Assembly (NCBI GenBank): GCA_016194325.1
Contig: JACQBS010000108.1
Span: 1-51,078, forward strand
From: Nitrospinota bacterium
GTDB lineage: Bacteria > Nitrospinota > Nitrospinia > UBA9942
Direction of reading: 5' to 3'
Length of the DNA: 51,078 nt
Shown here: positions 8,389 to 17,314 of the stretch, piece by piece
Layout: every line of letters starts with the position of its first letter
How positions within the stretch are numbered: position 1 is the first letter of the stretch
Translations under genes and position numbers: made by a program
Notes under the pieces: model-generated
The model's database searches: none
Told to the model about the DNA's origin: nothing
Seen by the model: only the letters and a program-made list of their open reading frames with translations

Positions 8389-8407
8389 ATTTAAAGGGAG
8401 GTTGATG

Positions 8408-9172
8408 ATGAAAAAACTTATACAGGCGGTGATATTGATTCTGGTTTTTTATTTAATCTTAAAACTTGGGATACCTGCATTAGGTTCATTCCTTCATCAT
8501 GGGACGTGGCCTGTAGTGCCTACAAATCTCATGAGAATTTATGTGTTCTTTATCGTGGCAGGTGTCCTCTTATACCTGACATTTAATGAAGAGTCTGCAA
8601 AGGAACTTGGCAAGCCGATAAAAGAGGTCTATGGAAATCCTGAAAAAGGCGGTTTAAGAATGATTGTTATTGCAGTCATTGCACTTTTCGGTGGATATAT
8701 TACCTATCAAAATGTAAAGCCGAGTTTTGAAGCACCTGTAGAATTACGCTCTATACATCCTGCACCGCCTTCATCAGTGGAGATGTGGGGAAAGCCATAT
8801 AACCTGCTGAAACTGACAAACCCATTCAGGGAAGATAAGGCAAACTTTGAAAAAAATGCAAGAGAGGGTGGGATTGTATTTTTTAAGAACTGCTTTTACT
8901 GTCACGGTGATAAATTGGATGGAAAGGGTCATTACAATAGTGGATTCTCCCCTATGCCGGCAAACTTTGTTGATGTGGGAACAATAGCACAGCTTCAGGA
9001 ATCATTCTTATTCTGGAGAATCGGGACAGGTGGACCTGGTCTTCCAAAGGAGGGTGCTCCATGGCGTTCTGCAATGCCTATATGGCAGCATTTCTTAAGC
9101 GAAGAGGAGATATGGAAGGTAATCCTTTTCCTCTATGATTATACAGGGCATTCACCAAGGACATTTGGGTAA
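8408..9172 (+). CDS. membrane-bound monoheme cytochrome c
   Basis: Three N-terminal helices (about residues 4-24, 41-58 and 84-100, counting from this start) lead into a periplasmic class I cytochrome domain with CFYCH near residue 162 and candidate Met ligands in SPMPANF and SAMPIW. I chose the third in-frame start codon (8408) because GGGAGG ends 6 nt before it; ATG 8405 and TTG 8402 are also open. The length, multi-helix anchor and place in the operon suggest a structural subunit of the bd-like oxidase complex rather than a soluble carrier. Confidence 0.85.
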   Translation: MKKLIQAVILILVFYLILKLGIPALGSFLHHGTWPVVPTNLMRIYVFFIVAGVLLYLTFNEESAKELGKPIKEVYGNPEKGGLRMIVIAVIALFGGYITYQNVKPSFEAPVELRSIHPAPPSSVEMWGKPYNLLKLTNPFREDKANFEKNAREGGIVFFKNCFYCHGDKLDGKGHYNSGFSPMPANFVDVGTIAQLQESFLFWRIGTGGPGLPKEGAPWRSAMPIWQHFLSEEEIWKVILFLYDYTGHSPRTFG

Positions 9173-9175
9173 AAA

Positions 9176-9251
9176 AGTATCAAAGTGTCAGAGAGTCAAA
9201 GAGTCAAAGCCTTTTACTTTGATACTATGACACTTTGACTCTTTGATACTA
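9176..9251. repeat. palindromic word repeat (gtgtcaaag family)
   Basis: Arms agtatcaaagtgtcagagag and gacactttgactctttgatac make a nearly full-length hairpin between the cytochrome stop and the CBS gene ribosome site. Confidence 0.85.
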
Positions 9252-9273
9252 TAAAAAAATAGGAGGGATTAAA

Positions 9274-9690
9274 ATGGAATTGTTTAAGAAGGCAGTAGGG
9301 ATAATGACAAAGGGTAATTTTATCACTGCAACTCCGAAGTCAAAGGTGTCTGATATTGCATTGGCTATGATAAGCGGAGAGGTGAGTGGGATTCCAGTTT
9401 TAGATAATAGTAAAAAGTTGATTGGGATTGTGACAGAGTTTGATATTATAAAGTCAGTAAAACAGGGAAAGGATATAAAAAATATAGTTACTGAAGATAT
9501 TATGACTAAAAACCCGATTACTGTGAGTGAGGACACCCCTGTAAGCGAGATAACTAATATACTGGAGACGAAGAATATTATCAGAGTTCCAGTGGTGGAT
9601 AAAAGCGGTAAGTTAGTCGGTATTGTATCAAGGAGAGATATTTTAAAAGGGGTTACAGAGGTTGAGGGTGCACCTCAAATATGGTGGTAA
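9274..9690 (+). CDS. tandem CBS-domain protein
   Basis: A 138-residue cytoplasmic protein that is little more than a CBS pair. CBS1 is about residues 10-62 (GIPVLDNSKKLIGIVTEFDII), CBS2 about 75-128 (RVPVVDKSGKLVGIVSRRDIL). CBS pairs bind adenine nucleotides and act as energy sensors. Sitting inside a respiratory operon with its own AGGAGG site, it may report ATP/AMP state to the complex, but no partner domain shows which process it controls. Confidence 0.9.
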   Translation: MELFKKAVGIMTKGNFITATPKSKVSDIALAMISGEVSGIPVLDNSKKLIGIVTEFDIIKSVKQGKDIKNIVTEDIMTKNPITVSEDTPVSEITNILETKNIIRVPVVDKSGKLVGIVSRRDILKGVTEVEGAPQIWW

Positions 9691-9702
9691 AAAAAATAAA
9701 AA

Positions 9703-9730
9703 AGCTAAAGGCTAAAAGCTGAAGGCTAAA
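9703..9730. repeat. single-armed word repeat (ggctaaaagct)
   Basis: Tandem degenerate copies of gctaaaggctaaaagctga lie between the CBS gene and the next cytochrome. Unlike the other repeats no second arm is present, so it may be a decayed or half copy. Confidence 0.6.
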
Positions 9731-9748
9731 ATTTAATAAAGGGGGGTA

Positions 9749-11287
9749 ATGATGAAGAGAAAAGAATTATTTATATTATTTTTTACGCTTACACTTACAC
9801 TTACACTTGCACTTTATACATTTGCCGCTCAAGGGGATAAAGATGCAGGGAAGAAGATTTATGAGAAGAAATGCTGGTGGTGTCATGGTGAAAAGGGAGA
9901 GGGGAATGGCCCTGCCGCAGAGTTCCTTATGCCTCCGCCAAGGGATTTTACGCTCGGTGTTTATAAATATAAGAGCTCTCCTCCCGGGCAGGTTGCAAGG
10001 GATGAGGATATATTCAGAATTATAAGCGATGGTATGCCAGGCACAATGTTAGGTACAGCAATGCCTGCATGGAAGGATGTCCTGTCTGAAAAAGACAGGT
10101 GGGATTTAGTAGCGTATGTAAAGAGCATGACAGACCTCTTTCAGACAGAAAAGGCGTCAGGAGAGATAAACTTTGGCAGTCAGGTTTCATCTTCTGAAGA
10201 GAGTATTAAAAAAGGGAAAGAGGCTTTTAAAAAGGCAAAATGTTTTGAGTGTCATGGTGAGAATGGAAAAGGGGATGCGATTAAAAAACTTAAAGATGAC
10301 TGGGGCTTCAGGGTATGGCCCAGAAACCTTACAAAACCATGGACATTCAGGGCGGGGAGCGAGCCAAAGGATATATTCACAAGGGTATCAGTGGGTATCC
10401 CTGGAACACCAATGCCATCATTTGCCGACCCGAAGAGTGAAAATAAATTAACCGATGAAGAGCGCTGGCATGTGGTAAATTATGTAAAGTCTATTCAGGA
10501 TGATACAAAGAGGCTCAAGGAAGGTGAGATAGTTGTAAAGGCGAAATATGCAGAAGGGAATTTACCTGAAGATACAAATGCCCCTGAGTGGAATAATGCA
10601 TCAGCAACAGCTTATCAGATGGTTCCGCAGATTATTGCAAAGGATAGATTCTTTAAGCCAACTAACGATGGTATTACAGTAAGGGCATTATTTAATGATA
10701 AGGAGATAGCCTTTTTATTAGAATGGGATGACAGGACAAAGAGTATCCCGGGGGATGCAGATGCAGAGAAATTGGCAGAGGGAGAGGTGTTAGAAGATGC
10801 GGTTGCAATACAGTTACCTGTGACCATTCCTGAAGCGATGCAGAAACCATATTTTGGTCATGGCGATAAGGAGATGGGTGTAAATCAATGGTATTGGAGC
10901 AGTGGAAATGCGACGGCAGCAAAGGTTATAGATTCAACTGGTCTTGGGTCAGGAAAGGCACGAGATGCTGCTAAGACTGATGTAAAAGGAAAAGGGGAAT
11001 ATAAGGCAGGTGTATGGAGGGTAATATTAAAGAGGAGTCTTACAACTGCAAATGCAAAGGATGACCTTCAATTTGAAGCAGGCAAATTCATACCAATAGG
11101 ATTTGCAAGCTGGGATGGCTCAAATGGAGAAAAGGGTTCCAAACATACCATGACCACATGGTACTGGGTATTGTTAGAGCCAAAGGCAGGAAGCAAGGTA
11201 TATACATATCCTGCCGCTGCCATAATAATCCTTGTAGCAGGACAGTTATGGTTTGCAAGGGGTATGAGAAAAGATTATGAAAAATAA
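9749..11287 (+). CDS. diheme cytochrome c fused to ethylbenzene-dehydrogenase-like heme b domain
   Basis: Signal peptide (1-27), cytochrome domain 1 with C42-W-W-C-H46, cytochrome domain 2 with C165-F-E-C-H169, and an EB_dh-like beta domain (about 255-480; APEWNNASATAYQMVPQ, VRALFNDKEIAFLLEWDDRT, GVWRVILKRSL). A C-terminal helix (about 485-504) with a basic tail completes it. EB_dh domains bind heme b in the gamma subunits of type II DMSO-reductase-family enzymes such as ethylbenzene dehydrogenase and candidate NxrC proteins. Here no molybdoenzyme is adjacent, so it probably relays electrons to the bd-like oxidase. The signal peptide carries a hexanucleotide tandem repeat. Confidence 0.83.
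   Translation: MMKRKELFILFFTLTLTLTLALYTFAAQGDKDAGKKIYEKKCWWCHGEKGEGNGPAAEFLMPPPRDFTLGVYKYKSSPPGQVARDEDIFRIISDGMPGTMLGTAMPAWKDVLSEKDRWDLVAYVKSMTDLFQTEKASGEINFGSQVSSSEESIKKGKEAFKKAKCFECHGENGKGDAIKKLKDDWGFRVWPRNLTKPWTFRAGSEPKDIFTRVSVGIPGTPMPSFADPKSENKLTDEERWHVVNYVKSIQDDTKRLKEGEIVVKAKYAEGNLPEDTNAPEWNNASATAYQMVPQIIAKDRFFKPTNDGITVRALFNDKEIAFLLEWDDRTKSIPGDADAEKLAEGEVLEDAVAIQLPVTIPEAMQKPYFGHGDKEMGVNQWYWSSGNATAAKVIDSTGLGSGKARDAAKTDVKGKGEYKAGVWRVILKRSLTTANAKDDLQFEAGKFIPIGFASWDGSNGEKGSKHTMTTWYWVLLEPKAGSKVYTYPAAAIIILVAGQLWFARGMRKDYEK
9785..9814 (+). repeat. acactt hexanucleotide tandem repeat in a signal peptide
   Basis: Five units: acgctt, three perfect acactt copies (9791-9808), then gcactt. They encode alternating Leu-Thr in the hydrophobic core of the EB_dh cytochrome signal peptide. 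A change in unit number keeps frame but would alter core length. Confidence 0.85.
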
Positions 11288-11303
11288 ATAAGAACAGGAG
11301 GTG

Positions 11304-11381
11304 ATGAAAAATACAGATTCAAGATGCAAGATTCAAGATGCAAGACTTAAAACTTGCAACTTGCAACATGAAACTTTTTAA
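11304..11381 (+). other. repeat-coded 25-codon upstream ORF behind a strong ribosome site
   Basis: AGGAGG at 11297-11302 sits before ATG 11304, but the frame that follows is made of the gcaagattc word repeat and ends at TAA 11381. The next cytochrome gene has its own AGGGGGG site and ATG at 11397. The arrangement looks like a repeat inserted just after an ancestral start. Confidence 0.4.
11315..11375. repeat. palindromic word repeat (gcaagattc family)
   Basis: Arms gattcaagatgcaagattca and aacttgcaacttgcaacatg form the hairpin. The same family recurs as the inner part of 49896-50024. Confidence 0.85.
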
Positions 11382-11396
11382 GGGGGGTTTAAATAG

Positions 11397-12080
11397 ATGA
11401 AGTCGCTAAAAATATTAATAAGCTTGATTGTATTTGCTCTGTTTCTTTCAGTAGGGATTGGTAATTCAATCGCAGCAGATGGTAAGGCAGTTGTAGATTC
11501 AAAGAAGTGCGGAGGCTGCCATAAGATGCAGGGTCCGCCGGATAAGACGATTGCAGATGTATTAAAGAGAAAGGCACCAGATTTATTTTATGCAGGGAGT
11601 AAGTTTAAAGAGGCATGGCTTGTTGGATTCCTACAGAAACCGACAATGATAAGACCTGCAGGGACAGTATATTTGAATAATATTAAGATGGGCGAGAAAA
11701 AGGATGAGATTGGTGATGTAAAGCCATGTGCGTCTGCTCTCTCAAAGGATGATGCAGAGGCAGTTACAAAATACCTGATGACCCTTAAAGAGCCAACCAT
11801 GAAGGCAGGTGTTATTGTTGATGATACCTTCTCAAAGGCAAAGGCAAAGGTGCTGTTTGGACAGAAAGAGGGATGCAGCGGCTGCCACAGGGATAAGGCT
11901 GATTCAGGCGGGACATCATGCCCGACACTTTACAATGCAGGTGAAAGGCTGAATCCTGACTGGATTTTTGATTTCTTGAAGAATCCTCAGAAGTATGACC
12001 CAAAGATATGGATGCCAAGACGTGAACTTTCGGATGAGGATTTCATGCTTCTTGCAAAATTTATTGCATCTATGAAATGA
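11397..12080 (+). CDS. secreted diheme cytochrome c
   Basis: Signal peptide (1-27, cut near SIAAD), first heme site C38-G-G-C-H42, second C160-S-G-C-H164. Candidate axial Met residues are M84 or M98 for the first heme and M206 (KIWMPRREL) for the second. The spacing suggests two fused class I domains. An extra Cys pair (C111, C175) could form a disulfide. AAGGGGGG precedes the ATG. It is part of the oxidase operon and is likely a periplasmic electron carrier for it. Confidence 0.86.
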   Translation: MKSLKILISLIVFALFLSVGIGNSIAADGKAVVDSKKCGGCHKMQGPPDKTIADVLKRKAPDLFYAGSKFKEAWLVGFLQKPTMIRPAGTVYLNNIKMGEKKDEIGDVKPCASALSKDDAEAVTKYLMTLKEPTMKAGVIVDDTFSKAKAKVLFGQKEGCSGCHRDKADSGGTSCPTLYNAGERLNPDWIFDFLKNPQKYDPKIWMPRRELSDEDFMLLAKFIASMK

Positions 12081-12090
12081 CAGCATTAGC

Positions 12091-12156
12091 TGTCATTCTG
12101 AGGGCAAAGCCCGAAGAATCTGATAAGAGAGATTCCTCGCTTCACTCGGAATGACA
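12091..12156. repeat. REP-like palindrome (tgtcattctgag type)
   Basis: It starts tgtcattctgagggcaaag and ends ctcggaatgaca, with an internal ccgaagaatc/gattcctcg pairing, and is followed by eight T. The tgtcattctgag...gaagaatc motif is widespread in bacterial intergenic palindromes. Here it may also act as a partial terminator within the operon. Confidence 0.8.
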
Positions 12157-12178
12157 TTTTTTTTGGAGGTGAAAGATA

Positions 12179-12529
12179 ATGAAAAAGGTAAGTTTAATGG
12201 TTTTAAGTATTATGTTTTTAGGATTGATGATTACCCCTCTTGCAATTGCTGAAAAGGCAGAGGATAATTATAAGCTATACTGCTTTCAGTGCCATGGCTC
12301 AAAGGGGAATGGCGGAGGTATTAACGCTGCCTCCCTCTCAACAGCACCGAGAGACCACACAAGTGCTACAGAGATGAAAAAGCTTTCAGATGATAACATC
12401 TTTACTGCAATAAAAGAGGGTGGTGCTGCAGTCAGCAAATCAACCTTTATGCCGCCATGGAAAAGCATTCTTACCGATGCTGAAATTAAAGACATGGTAA
12501 AGCATCTGCATGGTCTCTGCAAGTGCTGA
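12179..12529 (+). CDS. small secreted monoheme cytochrome c with C-terminal CKC
   Basis: A 116-residue class I cytochrome: signal peptide (1-24), C35-F-Q-C-H39, and a candidate Met ligand in TFMPPWKS. The last residues are LCKC, giving two extra cysteines at the tail. The cytochrome at 22652 shares the body motif PRDHTSA, the distal MPP segment and the LCKC tail, so the two are paralogues. TTGGAGGTG lies upstream of the start. It is the last gene of the oxidase operon, followed by a strong terminator. Confidence 0.87.
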   Translation: MKKVSLMVLSIMFLGLMITPLAIAEKAEDNYKLYCFQCHGSKGNGGGINAASLSTAPRDHTSATEMKKLSDDNIFTAIKEGGAAVSKSTFMPPWKSILTDAEIKDMVKHLHGLCKC

Positions 12530-12556
12530 TAGAAGTTGATTAAAATATGATTTAGA

Positions 12557-12592
12557 AAGAGGGGTGATGGAAAAATCACCCCTCTTTTTTTT
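12557..12592 (+). terminator. rho-independent terminator of the oxidase/cytochrome operon
   Basis: Perfect stem agaggggtgat / atcacccctct with a short ggaaaa loop and an eight-T tail, 28 nt after the last cytochrome gene. Confidence 0.9.
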
Positions 12593-12674
12593 GCAATAAA
12601 ACTCCAGTAATAATATCTCCAATCTTTCAATTCAAAATCTCTTCATATAATCAAACCCAAAACATGATAGAATT

Positions 12675-13754
12675 ATGCCTATGATTTTAGATTTTTATAA
12701 AAGGCTTATTGATGATGCCAACGATATAGTCTGGGCAGTAGATATTGAGGGGAGGTTTATCTACTTAAATAATAAAGTTAGCGAGTGGGGGTATAACAAG
12801 GATGAGCTTATTGGTAAGCCGCTGCTCAGTATATTGAATGCGAGACAGATAGAAAATAGTCCTGAGAAGGGGATAGAAATCGGAATGAATGGCTTGAATG
12901 AGGTAGAGGTTGTAGACAGGGATGGCAATATCAGAAAGACATCTCTCAGCACCTCCCCATTAAAGGATGATAATGGCAGTATCATAGGGACGATAGGTAT
13001 TGTAAGGGATATGGCTGAAGATAAGAAACTTCAGGAAAGGATTGCAGATACAGAGAGGCTTGCCTCTCTCGGGCAGTTATCGCTTGGTATTGCCCACGAG
13101 ATAAGAAACCCCCTGTCATCAATAAAGATGAATCTCCAGATATTAAACAGGCTAATCCCCTTTGTCGGGGATACTAAGGAACATTTTGACCTTGCATTAA
13201 AAGAGGTGTTTCATCTGGAGGGTATTCTTGAAGACCTTTTGAGCTATGCAAAACCCCTTAAATTGAAGCTGAAGCAGATGGATATAAATTTGCTCTTAGA
13301 CGATACACTCCTCATGGTAAGGAGTGACATTAAAGACAAGGAGATAGTTATAAACAGGTACTATGACAATGAGCTGCCAAAGACTTTATTGGATGAGGAT
13401 AAGATGAAACAGGCATTTTTGAATATATATCTTAATTCCATACAGGCAATGAGTAAAGGCGGAACGCTATGTATAAGGACATATAGGGAAAGGGAGCTTC
13501 AGTCTAATTCAACTGATATGGACGGTATAGAGAAGAGAGTGGTGGTAGAGGTGTCAGATACAGGATGCGGTATAGACAAAGAAAAACTCAAATTTATTTT
13601 TGACCCCTTCTTTACTACAAAGCCTTACGGGACGGGTCTTGGCCTCTCTATTGTAAAAAATATATTTGACTATCTGAATGCAGTAATTGAGGTAAACAGT
13701 CAGTCAGGCAAAGGGACAGATTTTATAATCAAGTTTCCAGTGACAAATATTTAA
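12675..13754 (+). CDS. cytosolic PAS-domain histidine kinase
   Basis: NtrB-like sensor kinase of 359 residues. The N-terminal PAS domain (about 5-115; AVDIEGRFIYLNNKVSEWGY, GIVRDM) is followed by HisKA with phospho-acceptor H141 in GIAHEIRNPLSSI, then HATPase with N box (LNIYLNSIQAM), G1 box (VSDTGCGID) and G2 box (GTGLGLSIV). No transmembrane helix is visible. No response regulator is adjacent. The NtrC-type regulator at 33578 is a plausible partner, since this kinase subtype typically drives such regulators (inference only). Confidence 0.9.
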   Translation: MPMILDFYKRLIDDANDIVWAVDIEGRFIYLNNKVSEWGYNKDELIGKPLLSILNARQIENSPEKGIEIGMNGLNEVEVVDRDGNIRKTSLSTSPLKDDNGSIIGTIGIVRDMAEDKKLQERIADTERLASLGQLSLGIAHEIRNPLSSIKMNLQILNRLIPFVGDTKEHFDLALKEVFHLEGILEDLLSYAKPLKLKLKQMDINLLLDDTLLMVRSDIKDKEIVINRYYDNELPKTLLDEDKMKQAFLNIYLNSIQAMSKGGTLCIRTYRERELQSNSTDMDGIEKRVVVEVSDTGCGIDKEKLKFIFDPFFTTKPYGTGLGLSIVKNIFDYLNAVIEVNSQSGKGTDFIIKFPVTNI

Positions 13755-13780
13755 AGATAGATGTTCATGGAAATTATATA

Positions 13781-13862
13781 GCCACTAAGACACAAAGACA
13801 CAAAGAAGAAAAAAATAACCTGAACTTAATTCAGGGCTTAGTGTCTTGGTGTCTTTGTGGCA
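13781..13862. repeat. palindromic word repeat (cacaaag family) with inner hairpin
   Basis: Outer arms gccactaagacacaaagac and gtgtcttggtgtctttgtgg enclose an inner stem cctgaa/ttcagg (13819-13834). It sits between convergent kinase and acetyl-CoA synthetase genes and may serve as a bidirectional terminator. Confidence 0.85.
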
Positions 13863-13873
13863 TGTTTTGTTTT

Positions 13874-15847
13874 TTAGAGTCTGCCCTTGAGGAGTTCATC
13901 CACAACTGACGGGTCGGCAAGTGTGCTTATATCGCCGAGGTCATGGACATCACCCCATGCTATTTTCCTTAAGATTCTCCTCATTATCTTGCCGCTTCGG
14001 GTTTTTGGCAGCCCTGCAGCAAATTGAAGTTTATCAGGTGTTGCAATAGGACCAATGGCAGACCTGACATGCCCTGTGAGTATCTTTTTTAGCTCCTCTG
14101 ATGGCAGATGCCCCTCTTTTATAGTGACATAGGCATATATCCCCTCACCTTTTATATCATGGGGGAATCCTACTACTGCTGCCTCCGCAACAGCCTCATG
14201 GCTTACAAGTGCTGACTCAACCTCGGCAGTCCCCAGCCTGTGTCCCGATACATTTACCACATCGTCTATCCTTCCCATCAGCCAGTAGTCGCCATTTTCA
14301 TCAATCCTTGCACCGTCGCCTGTAAGATACTTGCCGGGGAATTTTGAGAAGTAAATCTCCTTTATATGCTTATTTTCAGGGTCTCCGTATGTCCCCCTGA
14401 TTATTCCGGGCCACGGTTTTTTAATGACAAGGTATCCCCCTTCATTGACTCCTACAGGCGAGCCGTCCTCTTTTAAAATTGCAGGCACAACCCCGGGAAA
14501 TGGTTTGTTTGCTGAGCCCGGTTTTAAGGTCATTGCTCCGGGAAGGGGAGTTATTAAAATCCCGCCTGTCTCTGTCTGCCACCATGTATCAACAATGGGG
14601 AGTTTTCCCTTTCCAACATAGGTGTGGTACCACATCCATGCCTCCGGGTTTATAGGCTCTCCCACGGTGCCGAGAACTTTCAATGAAGATAGGTCATGCT
14701 TATTGACCCAGTCCTCACCCTCTCTCATCAGAGCCCTTATTGCAGTGGGTGCTGTGTAAAATATATTCACCTTGTGCTTATCAACAATATCCCAGAATCT
14801 TCCCGGGTCGGGATATATTGGAATACCTTCAAACATGAGGCTTGTCGCACCACTACTCAGGGGACCATAGACGATATAACTATGCCCTGTAACCCATCCT
14901 ATATCCGCTGTGCAAAAATGGATATCCTCGTCATGATAATCAAATATCCATTTGAATGTAAGATTTGTGAAAAGTAAATATCCTCCTGTTGTGTGGAGGA
15001 CACCCTTTGGCTTTCCTGTTGAGCCTGATGTATAAAGAATGAATAAAGGGTCTTCGGCATCCATCTGTTCAGGCTCACAGTAGTTTGATATATCAGTAGA
15101 ATTAATCTCCTCATGCCACCAAGAATCCCTGCCGGGCTCAATATCCACAGCACCATCGGTTCTCTTTACCACTATAACCATTTCCACTGTGGGACATTCC
15201 TGAAGAGCTGCATCCACATTTGCCTTAAGGGGGACAAACCTTTCACCCCTGATTCCTCTATCGGCAGTAATTACAAGCTTTGACTTGCAGTCCTGAATCC
15301 TGTTCTTAAGCGATTGTGAACTGAATCCTCCGAAGACAACACTGTGAATCGCCCCGATTCTTGTACATGCAAGCATGGTAATGGGAAGCTCAGGTATCAT
15401 GGGGAGATATATTGTTACCCTGTCACCTTTTTTGATACCATATCTTTTAAGGACATTTGCAAATCTGTTTACTTCATAAAAAAGCTGCTGATATGTATAT
15501 GTCTTATAACTGCCGTCATCAGCCTCCCATATAATTGCTGCCTTGTTTCTTATCGGTGTATTTATAAACCTGTCAAGACAGTTGTAGGATACATTCAGTT
15601 TTCCGCCTATAAACCACTTTATATCAGGTTTCTCAAAATTCCATTCAAGAACCTTATCCCATTTTTCAAACCATGTAATATGTTCTTCCGCCATCTCAGA
15701 CCAGAAGCCTTCAGGGTCATCTATAGACCTTTTGTATATCTCTTCATATTCTTCTATACTTTTTATATAGGCTCTTTTACTGAATTCCTTTGAAGGCGGG
15801 AATACCCTCTTTTCAGCCATTAATACATCAATCGCCTCTCTTGACAT
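13874..15847 (-). CDS. acsA: acetyl-CoA synthetase (AMP-forming)
   Basis: Converts acetate, ATP and CoA to acetyl-CoA via acetyl-AMP. The 657 residues match the family. Landmarks are [17 protein letters not shown] (P-loop-like A3 motif), [25 protein letters not shown] (acetate pocket Trp), [23 protein letters not shown], and the C-terminal [16 protein letters not shown] with the catalytic and acetylatable Lys. The monocistronic gene suggests acetate assimilation or scavenging. No Pat/GNAT or sirtuin gene is nearby. Confidence 0.97.
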   Translation of the reverse strand: MSREAIDVLMAEKRVFPPSKEFSKRAYIKSIEEYEEIYKRSIDDPEGFWSEMAEEHITWFEKWDKVLEWNFEKPDIKWFIGGKLNVSYNCLDRFINTPIRNKAAIIWEADDGSYKTYTYQQLFYEVNRFANVLKRYGIKKGDRVTIYLPMIPELPITMLACTRIGAIHSVVFGGFSSQSLKNRIQDCKSKLVITADRGIRGERFVPLKANVDAALQECPTVEMVIVVKRTDGAVDIEPGRDSWWHEEINSTDISNYCEPEQMDAEDPLFILYTSGSTGKPKGVLHTTGGYLLFTNLTFKWIFDYHDEDIHFCTADIGWVTGHSYIVYGPLSSGATSLMFEGIPIYPDPGRFWDIVDKHKVNIFYTAPTAIRALMREGEDWVNKHDLSSLKVLGTVGEPINPEAWMWYHTYVGKGKLPIVDTWWQTETGGILITPLPGAMTLKPGSANKPFPGVVPAILKEDGSPVGVNEGGYLVIKKPWPGIIRGTYGDPENKHIKEIYFSKFPGKYLTGDGARIDENGDYWLMGRIDDVVNVSGHRLGTAEVESALVSHEAVAEAAVVGFPHDIKGEGIYAYVTIKEGHLPSEELKKILTGHVRSAIGPIATPDKLQFAAGLPKTRSGKIMRRILRKIAWGDVHDLGDISTLADPSVVDELLKGRL

Positions 15848-15877
15848 TATCTCGTTTCTCCTTTCTTCTGAAAGCTA

Positions 15878-15940
15878 CCCTCTCCCCTCAGTGGAGAGAG
15901 CCTGTCCTGAACTCGTTTCAGGAATTGATGTGAGGGGTGA
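15878..15940. repeat. nested REP-like palindrome
   Basis: Outer arms ccctctcccctcagtg and tgaggggtga enclose an inner stem tcctgaa/ttcagga. It is a different word family from the cacgaat type and lies just upstream of the acsA start. Confidence 0.7.
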
Positions 15941-16057
15941 TTAGATTTAGCTATTATTATTTAGGTAAAAATAAGTTTACCTATTTTGAGTCCTTTTGTA
16001 AAACTTATTTTAGATGTCAGAAATGTATTTCTGAAAGAGATTAATGCCGATTAGCCT

Positions 16058-17314
16058 TCAAAAGTTATACTGAAACACCATGTTTATCCTGTTATCAATT
16101 CCGTTTTTTAAGGTTTTATAATCGGTTTGCCAGTATATATAGTCTATCCCTATCTCTACCCCGCTTCATGGCTTGAACCTCTCGGCAATATAATATGCCT
16201 GATTCTTCGTCCTTCCATCAGCAGTTGTTCCACCGGAAGCAATAGTGCTGCTGCTCGGGAGGTCATTATCATCAGGGTCATCTACAGTGTAGCCAGCAGC
16301 TACAAAATTTGTAGGGAGACTGTAAAGCATCTCTACCCAGCCTCCGGAGCTTCCAATCTCCTTCTTTGTAATTGTATTTACACCTTGTCCTATCCCTCCT
16401 CTTAAATCAGAGAGGTTTTGACCTGACCATAACTCACCACGCACCGCCAATCTATCTGTAACAGGCATGGTAAGGTCTGCTCCAATAATATTGCCTGTAT
16501 ACTTACCCTTTGTATTAGCATCCTCCCAGAGATAGGCACCCCAGATACCAATTCCTGTCTTCTTATCTCCTGCCCATGGTGTTGCAAAGGCGTAAGCAAC
16601 ACGTCCCTGAAGATGAGGCACTGCTGAGTCTTCTCCATCTCTGATACCATTGGTATCCAGGTCTTTTCTATCCACTGCATTTGTAAGGGCTGCACCACCT
16701 GCAATGGATAGCTCCTTTGTTTCATATCCGATACGCAATTGGGGTCGTCTGTCACCAGTGTTCCCTGCATTCCACATAAGAGTATCGTTACTGACAGACG
16801 GCATAAGGGGTGAGATTATATCCCAGTTTTGACCACCCATAATAAAAAATTTATCCCAGCTCAGTTTGAGAAACATATGCCTGATACGTGGAAATGCCCT
16901 CGATTCAACGCTTGAATTTGGGTCACTTACACCAGGAACCCTGTTCTGGAAATCCATCTCAAATTTTCCGGAGACCATTCCATTAAAAAGATGAGGTATT
17001 TCGCTGCCTTTAAAATCTATGCCGAGTCGTGATAAACGGGGATGCATGGTATAAACAGCATCGTCCTGCTTACCTCCGGCTGATACATCCTCTGAAAGGA
17101 CATAGAATGGTATCTGTGCATTATCCGTTTTTGAATCGTCATAAATAACATCAAGCCTTATAAAGCCATAAAACTTTAAGGAATTTCCCTTACTGATAAT
17201 ATCTTCAAACTCAATAGCAAAGAGATTCCCTTCCATTAAAATATTCACAAATATTACACTCAAAAAAAGCAAACCAAACTTATCCTTAAATATTCTCATC
17301 TTTAATCTCTCCAT
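16058..17314 (-). pseudogene. outer-membrane porin (DcaP/LbtU-like) interrupted by one in-frame TGA
   Basis: The open part, 382 residues from ATG 17314 (AGGAGG 10 nt upstream), starts with a signal peptide (MERLKMRIFKDKFGLLFLSV...) and continues as amphipathic beta-strands such as LKFYGFIRLDVIYDDS, with a DFQNR/SSVESRAFPRIRHMFLKL region typical of DcaP-type porins. It stops at TGA 16166-16168 right after ERFKP. In the same frame the next 35 codons read SGVEIGIDYIYWQTDYKT onward and end NMVFQYNF followed by a second TGA (16058-16060), a classic terminal beta-strand with C-terminal Phe for BAM recognition. A single nonsense change, sequencing error or readthrough would explain it. Substrate unknown. 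Confidence 0.75.

Noticed and set aside
9749..11287. Gamma subunit of a nitrate/nitrite or perchlorate-type molybdoenzyme
   Set aside because: The EB_dh domain is suggestive, but no molybdopterin alpha subunit or Fe-S beta subunit is in the window, so I did not name it NxrC or similar.
16166..16168. TGA in the porin as selenocysteine or as a reassigned codon
   Set aside because: No SECIS-like hairpin is evident, porins are not known selenoproteins, and several genes here end normally at TGA (for example the cytochromes at 11397 and 12179), so the standard code applies.
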